Source: Streptomyces lasiicapitis (GTDB taxonomy: Bacteria; Actinomycetota; Actinomycetes; Streptomycetales; Streptomycetaceae). From it: DNA of 64,000 nt. Both the position numbers and the translations under genes were made by a program. The DNA lies in contig NZ_BMNG01000007.1 of NCBI RefSeq assembly GCF_014646335.1, forward strand, positions 248,001 to 312,000, in the 5' to 3' direction. Under the pieces are notes generated by a model. It saw only the letters and a program-made list of their open reading frames with translations. It ran no database searches and was not told where the DNA came from. This document shows, piece by piece, positions 1 through 9,484 of the stretch; the stretch's first letter is position 1; every line of letters begins with the position of its first letter.

Positions 1-3000
1 CCAGGTGCAGGACGGCGGGCAGGCCCTCGCCCCGGTCGTGCAGGACAGCGCGCAGCAGGGGGCCGTGGTCGAGGTCGAAGGGGCCGAGGTGCGGTGTGTC
101 GGTGCCGGGGCCGGTGTGGTGGGTGAGGCGCAGCCGGGGCATGCGTACGTCGATGTGCCACCGGGCGCCGCCCGGCCCCCCGGCGACGCCGGGGAAGCGG
201 GAGCGCAGCGCGTCGTGGTGCGCGACGACGTCGTTGAGCGCGTGCTCCAGGGCCGCCGCGTCGACGGTGCCGGTCAGCTCGGTGGACAGGGTCTGCGCGA
301 AGTGGCCCGACCGTTCGCTCGCGGTCGCGAGGTGCCCGGCGCGTTCGCCCGCGCTGTCGAACAGCCAGCGCTGGATGGGTGTCAGCGGTGCCGTGCCGGT
401 GGCGTCCACGACGGCCGGGGCCGTGGTTCTGCGGGGTCCGGAGGCGTCCGCGCAGCGGGCGAGGGCGGCGATCGTCTGGTGCCGGTAGACGTCACGGGAG
501 GTCACCGTGAGCCCCGCCTGCCGGGCCTGGGCGACCACTTGGATGCTGAGGATGGAATCGCCGCCCAGGGCGAAGAAGTTGTCGTCGGCGCCGACCCGCT
601 CCACGCGCAGCACCTGGGCCCAGATCCCGGCGAGGGCCCGCTCGGTGGGGGTGCGGGGCGCGACGTGGCGGGTGGTGTGACCGGTGGGCGCCGGTGCCGG
701 GAGGCGGCCGCGGTCCAGCTTGCCGTTGGGGTTGAGCGGCAGTGCGGACAGCACCGTGACGGTCGCGGGGACCAGGTAGTCGGGCAGGGTGCGGCCGAGG
801 GTCCGGCGCACCGCCTCCGGTTCGGGGCGCGCTCCGGGGGCCGGGACGACGTAGCCGGCCAGGCGCCGGTGGCCGTCGCTCTCCAGGACGGTGGCGGCGC
901 TCTGCGCCACGCCCTCGCACCCGCGCAGCGCCTCCTCGACCTCGCCGAGTTCGATGCGGAAGCCGCGCACCTTGACCTGCTGGTCGATCCGGCCGAGGTA
1001 CTCCAGTTCACCGTCGGCGGTCCAGCGCACGAGGTCCCCGGTGCGGTACATGCGCTGCCCCGGCAGGCCGAACGGGTCGGCGAGGAAGCGGGCGGCGGTC
1101 AGGCCGGGGCGTCCCAGGTAGCCGCGCGCGAGACCACCGCCGCCCAGGTACAACTCACCTGTCACGCCCGGAGGTTGGGGCCGAAGGAGCCGGTCGAGGA
1201 CGTAGGCGCGGGTACGCGCCACGGGCCTGCCGATGGGCGGGGACTGGCCCGGCGCCTCCTCGCCCGCGAACCAGGCGGTGGCGTAGACGGTGGCCTCGGT
1301 GGGGCCGTAGATGTTGGCCACCTCGCAGGACGGCATGGCCTCGCGCAGGTCGCGTACGGTCTGCGCGAGCAGCGCCTCGCCCGCGAGGACGACCGTGTCT
1401 GCCTCCAGGGGCGCGCCGCCCGCGGTGAGCATCCGGGAGACCACCGAGGGCACGCCGCTGAGGAGCCCGGCCCGCTTGGGTCCGTCCGCGTCGGCGAGCG
1501 CCGTCAGGTCGGCGACCACCTCGACGCTGCCGCCCGCGAGCAGCGGGCACAGCAACTCGAAGACGGACACGTCGAAGTTGAGCGAGGTGGAGGCCACCAC
1601 GTGCGCGAACCCGCGGTCACCGAACCGCTCGCACGCCCACGCGGCGAGCGCGGCGACGCTGCGGTGGGTGACCACGACTCCCTTGGGGCGGCCGGTCGAG
1701 CCCGAGGTGTAGATGACGTACGCGGGGTGATCCAGGAGCAGGGGCCGCAGCCGATCGGAGTCCGTCAGGTCCGCTTCGGTCGGGTCCGCCTCAGCCGCGC
1801 CCAGGGTCTCGTCGGCCAGGCACTCCTCGAGGATCAGCGGAACGCACCCGTCGGGCAGCGCGTCCGCGGTCTCCCGGGCGGCCAGGATCAAGGCGGGCGC
1901 GGCGTCGTCGAGCATGAAGGAGATGCGCTCGCGCGGATACGCGGGATCCACGGGCAGATATCCGGCACCCGACTTCAGGACCGCCCACAGGGCCGGCAGG
2001 AGGTCCGCGGTGCGCGGCAGGCACATCGCCACGAGCGTCTCGGGACCGGCGCCGCGCGCGACGAGGAGGCGGGCGAGCCGGTTGGCGCGCCGGTTCACCT
2101 CGGCGTAGTCAAGCCGCGTCGCGCCGCAGAGCACGGCGGTGCGGTCGGGGGTGCTCGCCACCTGCGCCTCGAACAGTGAGGGCAGCGTGCCGTCGACGCC
2201 CTCGTGCTCCCCGGCGGGCGCGGGCGGGTTCCAGGATTCGAGCAGGGTGCCCCGCTCGTCCTCCGACAGGAGCGGCAGCTTGGCCAGGGTCCGGTGCGGG
2301 CCCTCCACCATGCCTTCGAGGAGGCGGTGCAGATGACCGCTCATGCGCGAGACCGTGGCCGCGCCGAACAGTTCGGTGTTGTACTCGACCGTCAGCTCGC
2401 AACCGCCGTCCGCCTGCGGCGAGAACTCCAGGACCAGGTCGAAGCGGGCGGCCGGGCGCGGCAGCGGATGGTCCTCGACGCGCACCCCGCCGCAGTCCGC
2501 GGGATGGCCGGTGGCGGTCTGCTGGACCACGAGGGCCTGGACCAAGGGAGTGCGGCTCGGGTCGCGGGGCGGGGCGAGTTCCTCGACGACGCGGTCGAAC
2601 GGCACCCCGTCGTGGGCGAAGGCGTCGAGGACGGTCGCGCGCATGCTCTCCACGAACCGGTCGACGGTCATGGTGTCGTCGACCTCCTCGCGCAGCACCA
2701 CGGTGTTGGCGAAGAAACCGGTGACGTCCTCCAGGTCCCTCCGCCCGCGCCCGTTGGTGACGGTGCCGAAGGCCACGTCCCGCTGCCCGGAGTACCGGGA
2801 GAACAGCACGGCCGCCGCTCCGGCGAACAGCGTGAAGACGGTGGTGCCGCGGCCTCCGGCAAGGCGCCGCAGGTCGGTGATCAGGGCGGCCGGGAGCCGG
2901 TGGCGGTGCGCGGCGCCCGCGGTGGTGCGCACGGCGGGGCGCGGCCGGTCGGTGGGCAGCTCCAGTTGCTGTATCCCCGTCAGATGCCGCTTCCAGTACG

Positions 3001-5452
3001 CGAGGTCCTCGGCGTGGCGGTCGCCGGACCGCTCGTGCTCCCACACGGCGAAGTCCGGGTACTGCACGCCGGTCGCGGGCAGGGCGTCCGGCGTGCCGGA
3101 GACCTCCGCGCGGTAGAGGGCGGTCAGTTCCCGGGTCAGGATTCCCACCGACCAGCCGTCGGTGACGATGTGGTGCTGGGCGAGGAGCAGCAGGTGGTCG
3201 TCGTCGGCGCGGTGGACGACAAGGGCCCGGGTCAGCGGCCCCGCCTCCAGGTCGTAGGGGCGGCTCAACTCGTCGGCGAGGAGCCGCTCGGCGGCCTCGG
3301 CGCGCTGCTCGGCGGGCAGTCGCCGCACGTCGGCGTTGCGCAGCGGCAGGTCGGCCGCGCGGCTCACCCGCTGTACGCCCTGCCCGTCGACGGTGGCGAA
3401 CGTGGTGCGCAGCGACGCGTGGCGGGCGGCAAGGCGATCAAGGGCGCGGCGCAGTGCCGCGGTGTCGAGGTCTCCGCGCAGCCGCACCGCCACGCCGGTG
3501 TTGTACTCGGTGCCGCCGTCGGTGAGGTCGTCGAGGAACCACAGGCGCCGCTGCGCGCTGGACAGCGGGAGCGGCCGGCCGCGCGGGGCGGCCGGGATGG
3601 GCTCCGCGGCCACGGCGGCGGCCGGGTCGCCGAGCAGAGGCGCGAGCGACGCGACGTTCCGTGCGGTGAAGACGTCCCGTACGAGAAGGCGGACGCCCAG
3701 CTCGTCACGGATGCGGGACAGGGTCCGCGCCGCCAGGATCGAGTCGCCGCCGAGGTCGAAGAAGTCGTCCTTCACGCCCACGGCTTCGACGGCGAGGACA
3801 TCGGCCCAGATGTCCGCGAGTGCCCGCTCCGCGGGCGTACGCGGCAGGACACGGCCGGGCGCGGGGGCGTGCGCCGGGGCGGGCAGGGCGCGCCGGTCGA
3901 TCTTGTTCTGCGGGGTGAGCGGGAGTTCGTCGAGTACGACGACGGCCGAGGGCACCATGTGTGCGGGCAGCGCTCCGGCCGCGAAGGCCCTCAACTCCGC
4001 GGGCCCCGGGGCGTGTTCGGCGTCGGTGGCCGCCGTGACGTAGCCGACGAGCCTGCGCCGTCCCGGCTCGTCCTCGCGCACCACGACCACGGCCTCGCGG
4101 ACGCCGGTGTGGGCGAGGAGTGCCGCCTCGACCTCACCGGGTTCGATGCGGAAGCCGCGCACCTTCACCTGGCGGTCGACGCGCCCGAGGTACTCGAGGT
4201 CGCCGTCGGCGGTCCAGCGTGCCCTGTCTCCGGTGCGGTAGAGGCGGGCGCCGGGCGGGCCGAAGGGGTCGGCGACGAAGCGGCCCGCGGTCAGTCCTGG
4301 CCGGTTGAGGTAGCCGCGGGCCACACCGTCGCCGCCCACGAACAGTTCGCCGTCACCGCCGGGCGGCACCGGCCGCATGTCCGCGTCCAGGACGTGGGCG
4401 CGGGTGCCGGGCAGCGGGCCGCCGATCGTGGGGGTGCCGCTTCCGGCGGTGAGGGGCCCGGTCCAGGAGGCGACGATGGTGGCCTCGGTCGGACCGTAGG
4501 AGTTGATCATCCGGCGCCCTGGCGCCCAGGTGTCGACGAGGTGCGCCGGGCAGGCCTCCGCGCCCACGATGAGCGTCCGCAGGTCCGCCGCGCCGCCGGG
4601 GCCGGGCGCGGGCAGGGTGGCGAGGGCGGCCGGGGGGATGAGGGTGTGGCTGATGCGGAACTCGTCCAGGACCGCGGCGAGTTCGTCGCCGAGCCACGGC
4701 CCGTCCGGCGGGACCACGAGGGTGGCGCCGGTAAGGACCGAGATGAACAGCTCGAGCACGGAGGCGTCGAAGCTGGGTGAGGAGAACTGGAGCACGCGGT
4801 CGCCCGGACCCACCGCGTACCGCTCCGCGGCGGCCTCGACGAAGCCCGCGATGCCCCGGTGGGTGACCGTCACACCCTTGGGCCTGCCGGTCGAACCGGA
4901 GGTGTAGATGACGTACGCGGCATGGTCGGCGCCGACCGGCGCGCCCGGCACTCCGGCGTGCGCTCCCCCGGCGTCCGTGGCGGAGGAGCCACTTCCGCCG
5001 TCCGTACCGTCCATCACGTCACGGACCACGCGCAGGTCGTCGAGCACCACCGCGGGCCCCGCGTCGGCCAGCATCAACTCGCGCCGCTCGGCGGGGTAGT
5101 CGGGGTCGACGGGCAGGAAGGCGGCGCCCGCCAGGGACACGGCCAGTTCGGCGGCGATCAGTTCCATGGAGCGCGGCAGGACCAGGGCCACGGTCCGCTC
5201 GGGGCCCGCCCCGCGCCGCATCAGTTCGGCGGCGAGCCGCCCGGCACGGGCCGCCAGCTCGCGGTAGGACCACGTCCGGTGGCCGTCGGTCAGCGCGGGC
5301 GCCTCGGGCGTGCGCGTCACCCACGCGCCGAACAGCTCGGCCAGCGGCCGGTGCGGCGCCGGATCCGTCCCCTCGGTTCCGGTGGCCGCGGCGGCCTCGG
5401 GGGGCCGCGGCCGAGAAGACGCCGGAGTGGATGTGTCGTGCGGCTCGTTCAT
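1..5452 (-). CDS. Non-ribosomal peptide synthetase, A-T-C-A-T-(C/E), 3' end outside window
   Basis: About 1817 residues are visible, read from ATG at 5452. The protein opens directly with an adenylation domain (residues ~20-490; TSGSTGRPKG loop, INSYGPTEA, YRTGD), with no condensation domain before it, as in an initiating module. A carrier domain follows with phosphopantetheine serine 571 (LGGDSIL), then a condensation domain with HHIVTDGW at 760-767. A second adenylation domain carries TSGSTGRPKG and NIYGPTEAT, and a second carrier has serine 1633 (LGGDSIL). The last ~130 residues start another condensation-superfamily domain. Its opening PLTPIQRWLF is more typical of epimerization domains than of ordinary C domains, but the HHxxxDG region is cut off. 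My rough alignment to the GrsA pocket gives D-A-L-L-I-G-S-I-V for A1 and D-V-F-S-V-A-I-V-Y for A2; the Asp at the first position suits alpha-amino acids, but I do not assign substrates. The gene lies downstream of a serine hydrolase and a P450 on the same strand, probably one operon. Confidence 0.93.
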   Translation of the reverse strand, partial: MNEPHDTSTPASSRPRPPEAAAATGTEGTDPAPHRPLAELFGAWVTRTPEAPALTDGHRTWSYRELAARAGRLAAELMRRGAGPERTVALVLPRSMELIAAELAVSLAGAAFLPVDPDYPAERRELMLADAGPAVVLDDLRVVRDVMDGTDGGSGSSATDAGGAHAGVPGAPVGADHAAYVIYTSGSTGRPKGVTVTHRGIAGFVEAAAERYAVGPGDRVLQFSSPSFDASVLELFISVLTGATLVVPPDGPWLGDELAAVLDEFRISHTLIPPAALATLPAPGPGGAADLRTLIVGAEACPAHLVDTWAPGRRMINSYGPTEATIVASWTGPLTAGSGTPTIGGPLPGTRAHVLDADMRPVPPGGDGELFVGGDGVARGYLNRPGLTAGRFVADPFGPPGARLYRTGDRARWTADGDLEYLGRVDRQVKVRGFRIEPGEVEAALLAHTGVREAVVVVREDEPGRRRLVGYVTAATDAEHAPGPAELRAFAAGALPAHMVPSAVVVLDELPLTPQNKIDRRALPAPAHAPAPGRVLPRTPAERALADIWADVLAVEAVGVKDDFFDLGGDSILAARTLSRIRDELGVRLLVRDVFTARNVASLAPLLGDPAAAVAAEPIPAAPRGRPLPLSSAQRRLWFLDDLTDGGTEYNTGVAVRLRGDLDTAALRRALDRLAARHASLRTTFATVDGQGVQRVSRAADLPLRNADVRRLPAEQRAEAAERLLADELSRPYDLEAGPLTRALVVHRADDDHLLLLAQHHIVTDGWSVGILTRELTALYRAEVSGTPDALPATGVQYPDFAVWEHERSGDRHAEDLAYWKRHLTGIQQLELPTDRPRPAVRTTAGAAHRHRLPAALITDLRRLAGGRGTTVFTLFAGAAAVLFSRYSGQRDVAFGTVTNGRGRRDLEDVTGFFANTVVLREEVDDTMTVDRFVESMRATVLDAFAHDGVPFDRVVEELAPPRDPSRTPLVQALVVQQTATGHPADCGGVRVEDHPLPRPAARFDLVLEFSPQADGGCELTVEYNTELFGAATVSRMSGHLHRLLEGMVEGPHRTLAKLPLLSEDERGTLLESWNPPAPAGEHEGVDGTLPSLFEAQVASTPDRTAVLCGATRLDYAEVNRRANRLARLLVARGAGPETLVAMCLPRTADLLPALWAVLKSGAGYLPVDPAYPRERISFMLDDAAPALILAARETADALPDGCVPLILEECLADETLGAAEADPTEADLTDSDRLRPLLLDHPAYVIYTSGSTGRPKGVVVTHRSVAALAAWACERFGDRGFAHVVASTSLNFDVSVFELLCPLLAGGSVEVVADLTALADADGPKRAGLLSGVPSVVSRMLTAGGAPLEADTVVLAGEALLAQTVRDLREAMPSCEVANIYGPTEATVYATAWFAGEEAPGQSPPIGRPVARTRAYVLDRLLRPQPPGVTGELYLGGGGLARGYLGRPGLTAARFLADPFGLPGQRMYRTGDLVRWTADGELEYLGRIDQQVKVRGFRIELGEVEEALRGCEGVAQSAATVLESDGHRRLAGYVVPAPGARPEPEAVRRTLGRTLPDYLVPATVTVLSALPLNPNGKLDRGRLPAPAPTGHTTRHVAPRTPTERALAGIWAQVLRVERVGADDNFFALGGDSILSIQVVAQARQAGLTVTSRDVYRHQTIAALARCADASGPRRTTAPAVVDATGTAPLTPIQRWLFDSAGERAGHLATASERSGHFAQTLSTELTGTVDAAALEHALNDVVAHHDALRSRFPGVAGGPGGARWHIDVRMPRLRLTHHTGPGTDTPHLGPFDLDHGPLLRAVLHDRGEGLPAVLHL

Positions 5453-5573
5453 GGGGGCAGTCCTTCAGTGCGGGGACGGTGCTGGGCGCGCCGCTGCGGG
5501 AGGCACCCCCGGACGGCGGAGTCATGGGGGTGCCGCGGCCGCACGGCACAGGAAGACGGCGGAGCGGTGTACG

Positions 5574-6923
5574 TCAGGCGGTGCCGGTGCGGCGGGCGGC
5601 GCGACCCGAGATCTGCACGTGCTCGATGACGCCGGTGGCGGGGTCGCGGTGGAACCGGCCGCCGGGCTCGAGGCGGCCGGTGGCGGGGTCGACGAGATCG
5701 CACGTCAGGTCCGGGTAGCAGACCAGGGGCAGCGGGGCGTCGCCGTCTACGGACAGCGTGGGGCGGCCGTCCGCGTCGAGGGTGATCAGGTATTCGGTCG
5801 GGCCGTTGTGGTAGGCGCCGGCGCATTCGGGGAGGGCGATGGGGTCGCCGCGGTGAGCGGGTGCCGGAGCGGTCGGCACGCGTGCGCCGGTGAGCCGGGT
5901 GAGGTCGTCGACGAGGTCCTGCCAGAGCTTGGTGGCGCCGCCGGCGTTGCCGGTGAAGGCGACGACCACGCCGCTTTCCGGTTCCACCCGCAGGTGGCAG
6001 GAGGTGCCCTGCGCGTTGCCGTCGTGGCCGCACCACCTCCGGCCGTCCTGGTCGAAGAGCGCGACGCCGAGGCCCCAGCCGTCCGCCAGGGCGCCCGGGG
6101 CGGCGCCGGGTTCGGCCCTGCGCATGCGGGCGGCGAGGTCGGGCGGCAGGACGGTGGAGCGGCCCGCCAGGGCGCGTCCGATGTCCACCAGGTCGAGCGC
6201 GCCGGCCAGCAGGGCGCCGGCCGGTGCCTCCACCGGTGCCAGGTTCTGGTGGGCCGGGCGCAGCCGGCCGGTGGCCGTGTTCACTGCGTGGCCGACGGCG
6301 CTGGGGCGGGCGGGGGCGGGTCCGCCGAGGAAGGCGGGCGCGGTGCCCAGGGGGTCGAGGAGCAGGGCCTGGACGGCTTCCTGCCAGGTCATGCCGGTCA
6401 CCAGCTCCACGAGGCGGCCGGCGGCTATGTAGCCGGCGTTGGAGTAGGAGAAGCCGGTGCCGGGTGCGAACAGCGCGTCCTTCGCGGTGCAGAGCCCGGA
6501 CAGATAGCGGGTCGCGGTGGTGCGGGCGGCGGTGTCCGAGTCGGGTCCGGTCGGCAACCCGGCGGTGTGGCCCAGGAGGTGACGGATCGTCACCTTCGGT
6601 AACTCGCGCAGTTCGGGGAGGTAGGAGGCGACGGGGTCGTCCAGGTCGAGATCGTCGTCGTCGGCCAGGAGGAGGACGGCGGCGGCGGTGTAGACCTTGG
6701 TGACGGAGCCCAGCGGGACGGCCGTGTCGGCGGTGTACGCGCGGCCGGTGGCGGCGTCGGCGGTACCGGTGTGGACGCTGATGAGTTCGGTGCCGGTGTC
6801 CACGGCGAGGTGGGCTCCGGGTACCCGGTGGGCGCGGGCGAGGCTGTCGAGGCGGTGCTGTAACTCCTGGCGCAGGAGCGGTGTATGCCGGTCGACGACC
6901 GGCGTGGCTATGGGATACGGCAT
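5574..6923 (-). CDS. Beta-lactamase-fold serine hydrolase, likely PBP-type thioesterase/peptide cyclase
   Basis: This 449-residue protein has the class C beta-lactamase/DD-peptidase motifs: SVTK with nucleophile Ser73 and Lys76, YSN at 160-162, and HDG at 300-302. About 100 extra C-terminal residues form a second domain. No clear signal peptide is seen, so it probably acts in the cytoplasm. It sits between a P450 and an NRPS on the same strand (gap of 121 nt to the NRPS start). Stand-alone penicillin-binding-protein-type thioesterases (SurE of surugamide biosynthesis is the known example) have this fold, size and position; they release or cyclize peptides from NRPSs that lack a thioesterase and favour a D-configured C-terminal residue, which would fit the E-like domain start seen in the NRPS. 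This assignment is inference. A D-alanyl-D-alanine carboxypeptidase or esterase homologue is the alternative. Confidence 0.7.
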   Translation of the reverse strand: MPYPIATPVVDRHTPLLRQELQHRLDSLARAHRVPGAHLAVDTGTELISVHTGTADAATGRAYTADTAVPLGSVTKVYTAAAVLLLADDDDLDLDDPVASYLPELRELPKVTIRHLLGHTAGLPTGPDSDTAARTTATRYLSGLCTAKDALFAPGTGFSYSNAGYIAAGRLVELVTGMTWQEAVQALLLDPLGTAPAFLGGPAPARPSAVGHAVNTATGRLRPAHQNLAPVEAPAGALLAGALDLVDIGRALAGRSTVLPPDLAARMRRAEPGAAPGALADGWGLGVALFDQDGRRWCGHDGNAQGTSCHLRVEPESGVVVAFTGNAGGATKLWQDLVDDLTRLTGARVPTAPAPAHRGDPIALPECAGAYHNGPTEYLITLDADGRPTLSVDGDAPLPLVCYPDLTCDLVDPATGRLEPGGRFHRDPATGVIEHVQISGRAARRTGTA

Positions 6924-7010
6924 GAGAAAGGCACTCCCGTTGGCTGTGGCTCGTGGAAGGTGACGCCGACCGGGCGGGATGGGCGGCCGGCCGCGCCGAG
7001 GTGCGGGTCG

Positions 7011-8219
7011 CTAGGGCCTTTTGACCTCGACCGGCAGATGACGTACGCCGATGATGACGGCGGGGTTCTGGTACGTGACGTCGGCGTAGGAGGGGACCGC
7101 GAGATCGCGGAAGTCGTCGAGCAGCATGCGCAGCGCGATCCGGGCCTCCAGGCGGGCCAGCGGCGCACCGAAACAGAAGTGGATGCCGTGGCCGAACGTC
7201 AGGTGGTTGTTGGGGCTGCGGCGGATGTCGAGGGTGTCGGGCGCGGTGAACCGGCTCGGGTCGCGGTTGGCGGCGCCCAGGTGGGCCATGACCAGGGAGT
7301 TGACGGGCAGTTCGTGGCCGCCGAGCTCCACTGGCCTGTTGATGCGCCGGCCCAGTTCGGGGAAGGGCGGCAGCAGCCGCAGCACCTCCTCGACGGCGAC
7401 CGGCAGCCGGTCGGGTTCCGCGCGCAGGGCGGACAGCGTGCCGGGCTGCTGGTCGAAGGCCACCAGGGCGTTGCCGAGGAGGGCGGTGGTGGTGACGTGT
7501 CCGGCGACCAGGAGAAGGGCGACGAAGCCGACCATTTCCTGGTCCTCCAGGCGCACGCCGTCCACTTCGGCGGCGATGAGTTCGCTGATGAGGTCGTCGG
7601 CGGGGTGTGCGCGGCGGTGCCGGATGTGGTCGAGGACATAGCTGTTCATCTCGCGCACGGTCGGCGCGATGGCTTCGAGCGCGCGCTCCAGGTCTGCCGC
7701 GTCGGGCGCCTCGCTGAGCTGGTCGCCGCCGAAGAGGGTGGCGGCCCACTCCTGGAACAGCGGGTGATCGTCCGCCGGGATGCCGAGGAGTTCGGCGATC
7801 ACGATGATCGGCAGGGGGTAGGCGAGGGTGTCGACGACGTCGAACCTGTCGCGGTCCGCCACGGTGTCGAGCAGGCGCCTGCACACGGCTTCGATACGCG
7901 GTTCGAGGCCCTGCACCACGCGCGGCGTGAACGCCTGGCTCACGAGGGTGCGGAACTTGCGGTGCTCCGGCGGGTCCATGCCGACGAAGTTGCCCTGGGT
8001 GAAGGCCGCGAAGTCCTCCTGGGTGGGGGCGATCGGGGTCATGTCCGAGGAGTACGTCGCCGGGTCGGCGAGCACGGCGGCGACCCCTTGGTGGTCCACG
8101 ACCCGCCACACGCCCTGCGCTTCGTCGTAGCTGACGGGCCCGCCTTCGCGCAGGGCCTGCCAGCGGTCGGTCAAGGCGGCGAAGGGTAAGTCCGGCCGTG
8201 TCGCTTCGTTGCTGGTCAC
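7011..8219 (-). CDS. Cytochrome P450
   Basis: A 402-residue soluble bacterial P450. The I-helix oxygen-activation motif AGHVTT is at 239-244, the ExxR pair at Glu278/Arg281, and the heme-binding loop FGHGIHFCFG places the cysteine ligand at 349. I chose GTG at 8219 because AGGGAGA lies just upstream and the protein then begins with a normal P450 N-terminus; a longer reading to 8429 adds Arg-rich sequence unlike any P450. It is the first gene of the presumed operon with the serine hydrolase and the NRPS, so it probably hydroxylates or cross-links a building block or the finished peptide. Its redox partners are not in the window. The family (CYP107-like) is a guess from overall appearance. Confidence 0.93.
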   Translation of the reverse strand: MTSNEATRPDLPFAALTDRWQALREGGPVSYDEAQGVWRVVDHQGVAAVLADPATYSSDMTPIAPTQEDFAAFTQGNFVGMDPPEHRKFRTLVSQAFTPRVVQGLEPRIEAVCRRLLDTVADRDRFDVVDTLAYPLPIIVIAELLGIPADDHPLFQEWAATLFGGDQLSEAPDAADLERALEAIAPTVREMNSYVLDHIRHRRAHPADDLISELIAAEVDGVRLEDQEMVGFVALLLVAGHVTTTALLGNALVAFDQQPGTLSALRAEPDRLPVAVEEVLRLLPPFPELGRRINRPVELGGHELPVNSLVMAHLGAANRDPSRFTAPDTLDIRRSPNNHLTFGHGIHFCFGAPLARLEARIALRMLLDDFRDLAVPSYADVTYQNPAVIIGVRHLPVEVKRP

Positions 8220-9414
8220 ATCTCTCCCTATGAATGGCGCGTGCGGGCGCGTTGGGGCCACGGGGTTGCGGCTCAGGCGGTCGCGTCGGGCGCGCCGGAC
8301 GTGGGCATGGTGCGCCCCTGGCCGGACGGGCAACGCGCGCGGACGGGAACGGCGAGGGCCTGGCATGCCTGCCTCCGCTGCACCGGCGGGCTCGAACTCG
8401 GCATGCTTGCGGACCAGTTGGGCGCGCATGACGCGCGGGCCGGCACCTGCGCGAGTCTAGGCGCTGGTGGCGTGCCCGCCGGGCCGTACGGCTGTCATCC
8501 GCCCGTCAACGAGGCCGTGTTGGCCGGGCTCAACACAGCCGCCACGGCGCACTTCGGTGCTTCGCCCACCCCTGGACGAAGGACGGCACCCGTGGTGCGA
8601 ACCTTGCCGACATCACTCATCCCCCAGTGAAACGTTCCGCGCCGCTGGTTGCGCGCGCGCTTCCCCATGCACCTACGAACTGGTGGCGGCCCCCCTGAGG
8701 CCGGATACCCAGGAACGGGGTGAGGCGGTGCGCACACCCTGCCGGACCCCTGTCCGGCGCTCTGCTCAGTGCGCACTCGAACCACCTTCGTCCCGGTGGA
8801 ACTCGGCCACAGTCTTCACGGTGGGTCACGGGATAGCAACCCCCTAAAGTTGAACGGATAGTGTTCTTGGTAACGCGTGCAGTAACCGGCGAGTAGCTTC
8901 CACGAGCCCCCAACCTCGTACGACAGCCATGGCCGGGCCGCCGCCTGCCCCAAGTGCCCGGCTGCCACCCCCTCAAACACACGCCTCCGGAACACGGCGC
9001 GTTCCGCCCTGCGGACAAGTGACCGAAAACCCCTCCGACCAGGGGCTCAAGTCGGATTCACCGCACGAACGACTAGCCGGTGAACACCGGTTGGCCGGAT
9101 CCCTACGCCGACAAGCCCCCATCAGGGTCCGCGGCATTGACACGGACGGGTCATCTGCGATCCGCCCGGACACGGACGAACGTCCCGAAGAGCGGCGCCA
9201 CCCGGCCCGAGGGGGGAGCACTGGGGGCGCATGGTCACACAGCGTGCGCGGGCGCATGCTCCTGATGGAGGAGGCGTTCACCCTGGCCACGGTCGCACGG
9301 AACGACCGCCTGCGTGCGCCCCACCGGATCCGCCCCCCTGTTCCCCTGGACCCGCTGTTCCCCTCAACCCACGAAGACAGCCAGGACGGCCCGCACACGC
9401 GGCAGTTCAACAAA
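8220..9414. other. Long non-coding interval upstream of the P450 operon
   Basis: About 1.2 kb without a convincing gene. The open frames here are short, on both strands, and rich in Arg, Pro and Cys in the way antisense frames of GC-rich DNA are. Around 8840-8900 the base composition drops and the sequence looks promoter-like, but I could not match a consensus with confidence. It separates the NRPS operon from the next gene and probably holds that operon's promoter. Confidence 0.5.
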
Positions 9415-9431
9415 TCTGACGGTACGTCAGA
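9415..9431. promoter_or_regulatory. Inverted repeat, candidate repressor operator
   Basis: TCTGACGGTACGTCAGA is a perfect 7-bp inverted repeat around GTA. TGACGNNNCGTCA-type palindromes are typical operators of TetR-family repressors in actinobacteria. It lies about 55 bp upstream of the dehydrogenase gene. No cognate regulator is adjacent. The gene itself may be leaderless: TACCCT at 9472-9477 lies 7 nt before the ATG at 9485. Confidence 0.5.
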
Positions 9432-9484
9432 AAATGTGGTCGTGCCCCTAGGAAGTGCGAGACCCTGTCGTTACCCTCCGGCGC

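Noticed and set aside
5..4780. Very long open frames on the plus strand across the NRPS gene
   Set aside because: They are antisense to clear A, C and T domain sequence on the minus strand and show Gly/Arg/Ala-rich shadow composition.
5449..8109. 886-codon open frame on the minus strand over the hydrolase and P450 region
   Set aside because: It is out of frame with both well-conserved proteins and its Arg/Pro-rich product has no domain.
8929..9413. Open frames of 140-260 codons upstream of the DapB-like gene
   Set aside because: No ribosome-binding site, no domain, composition typical of non-coding GC-rich DNA.
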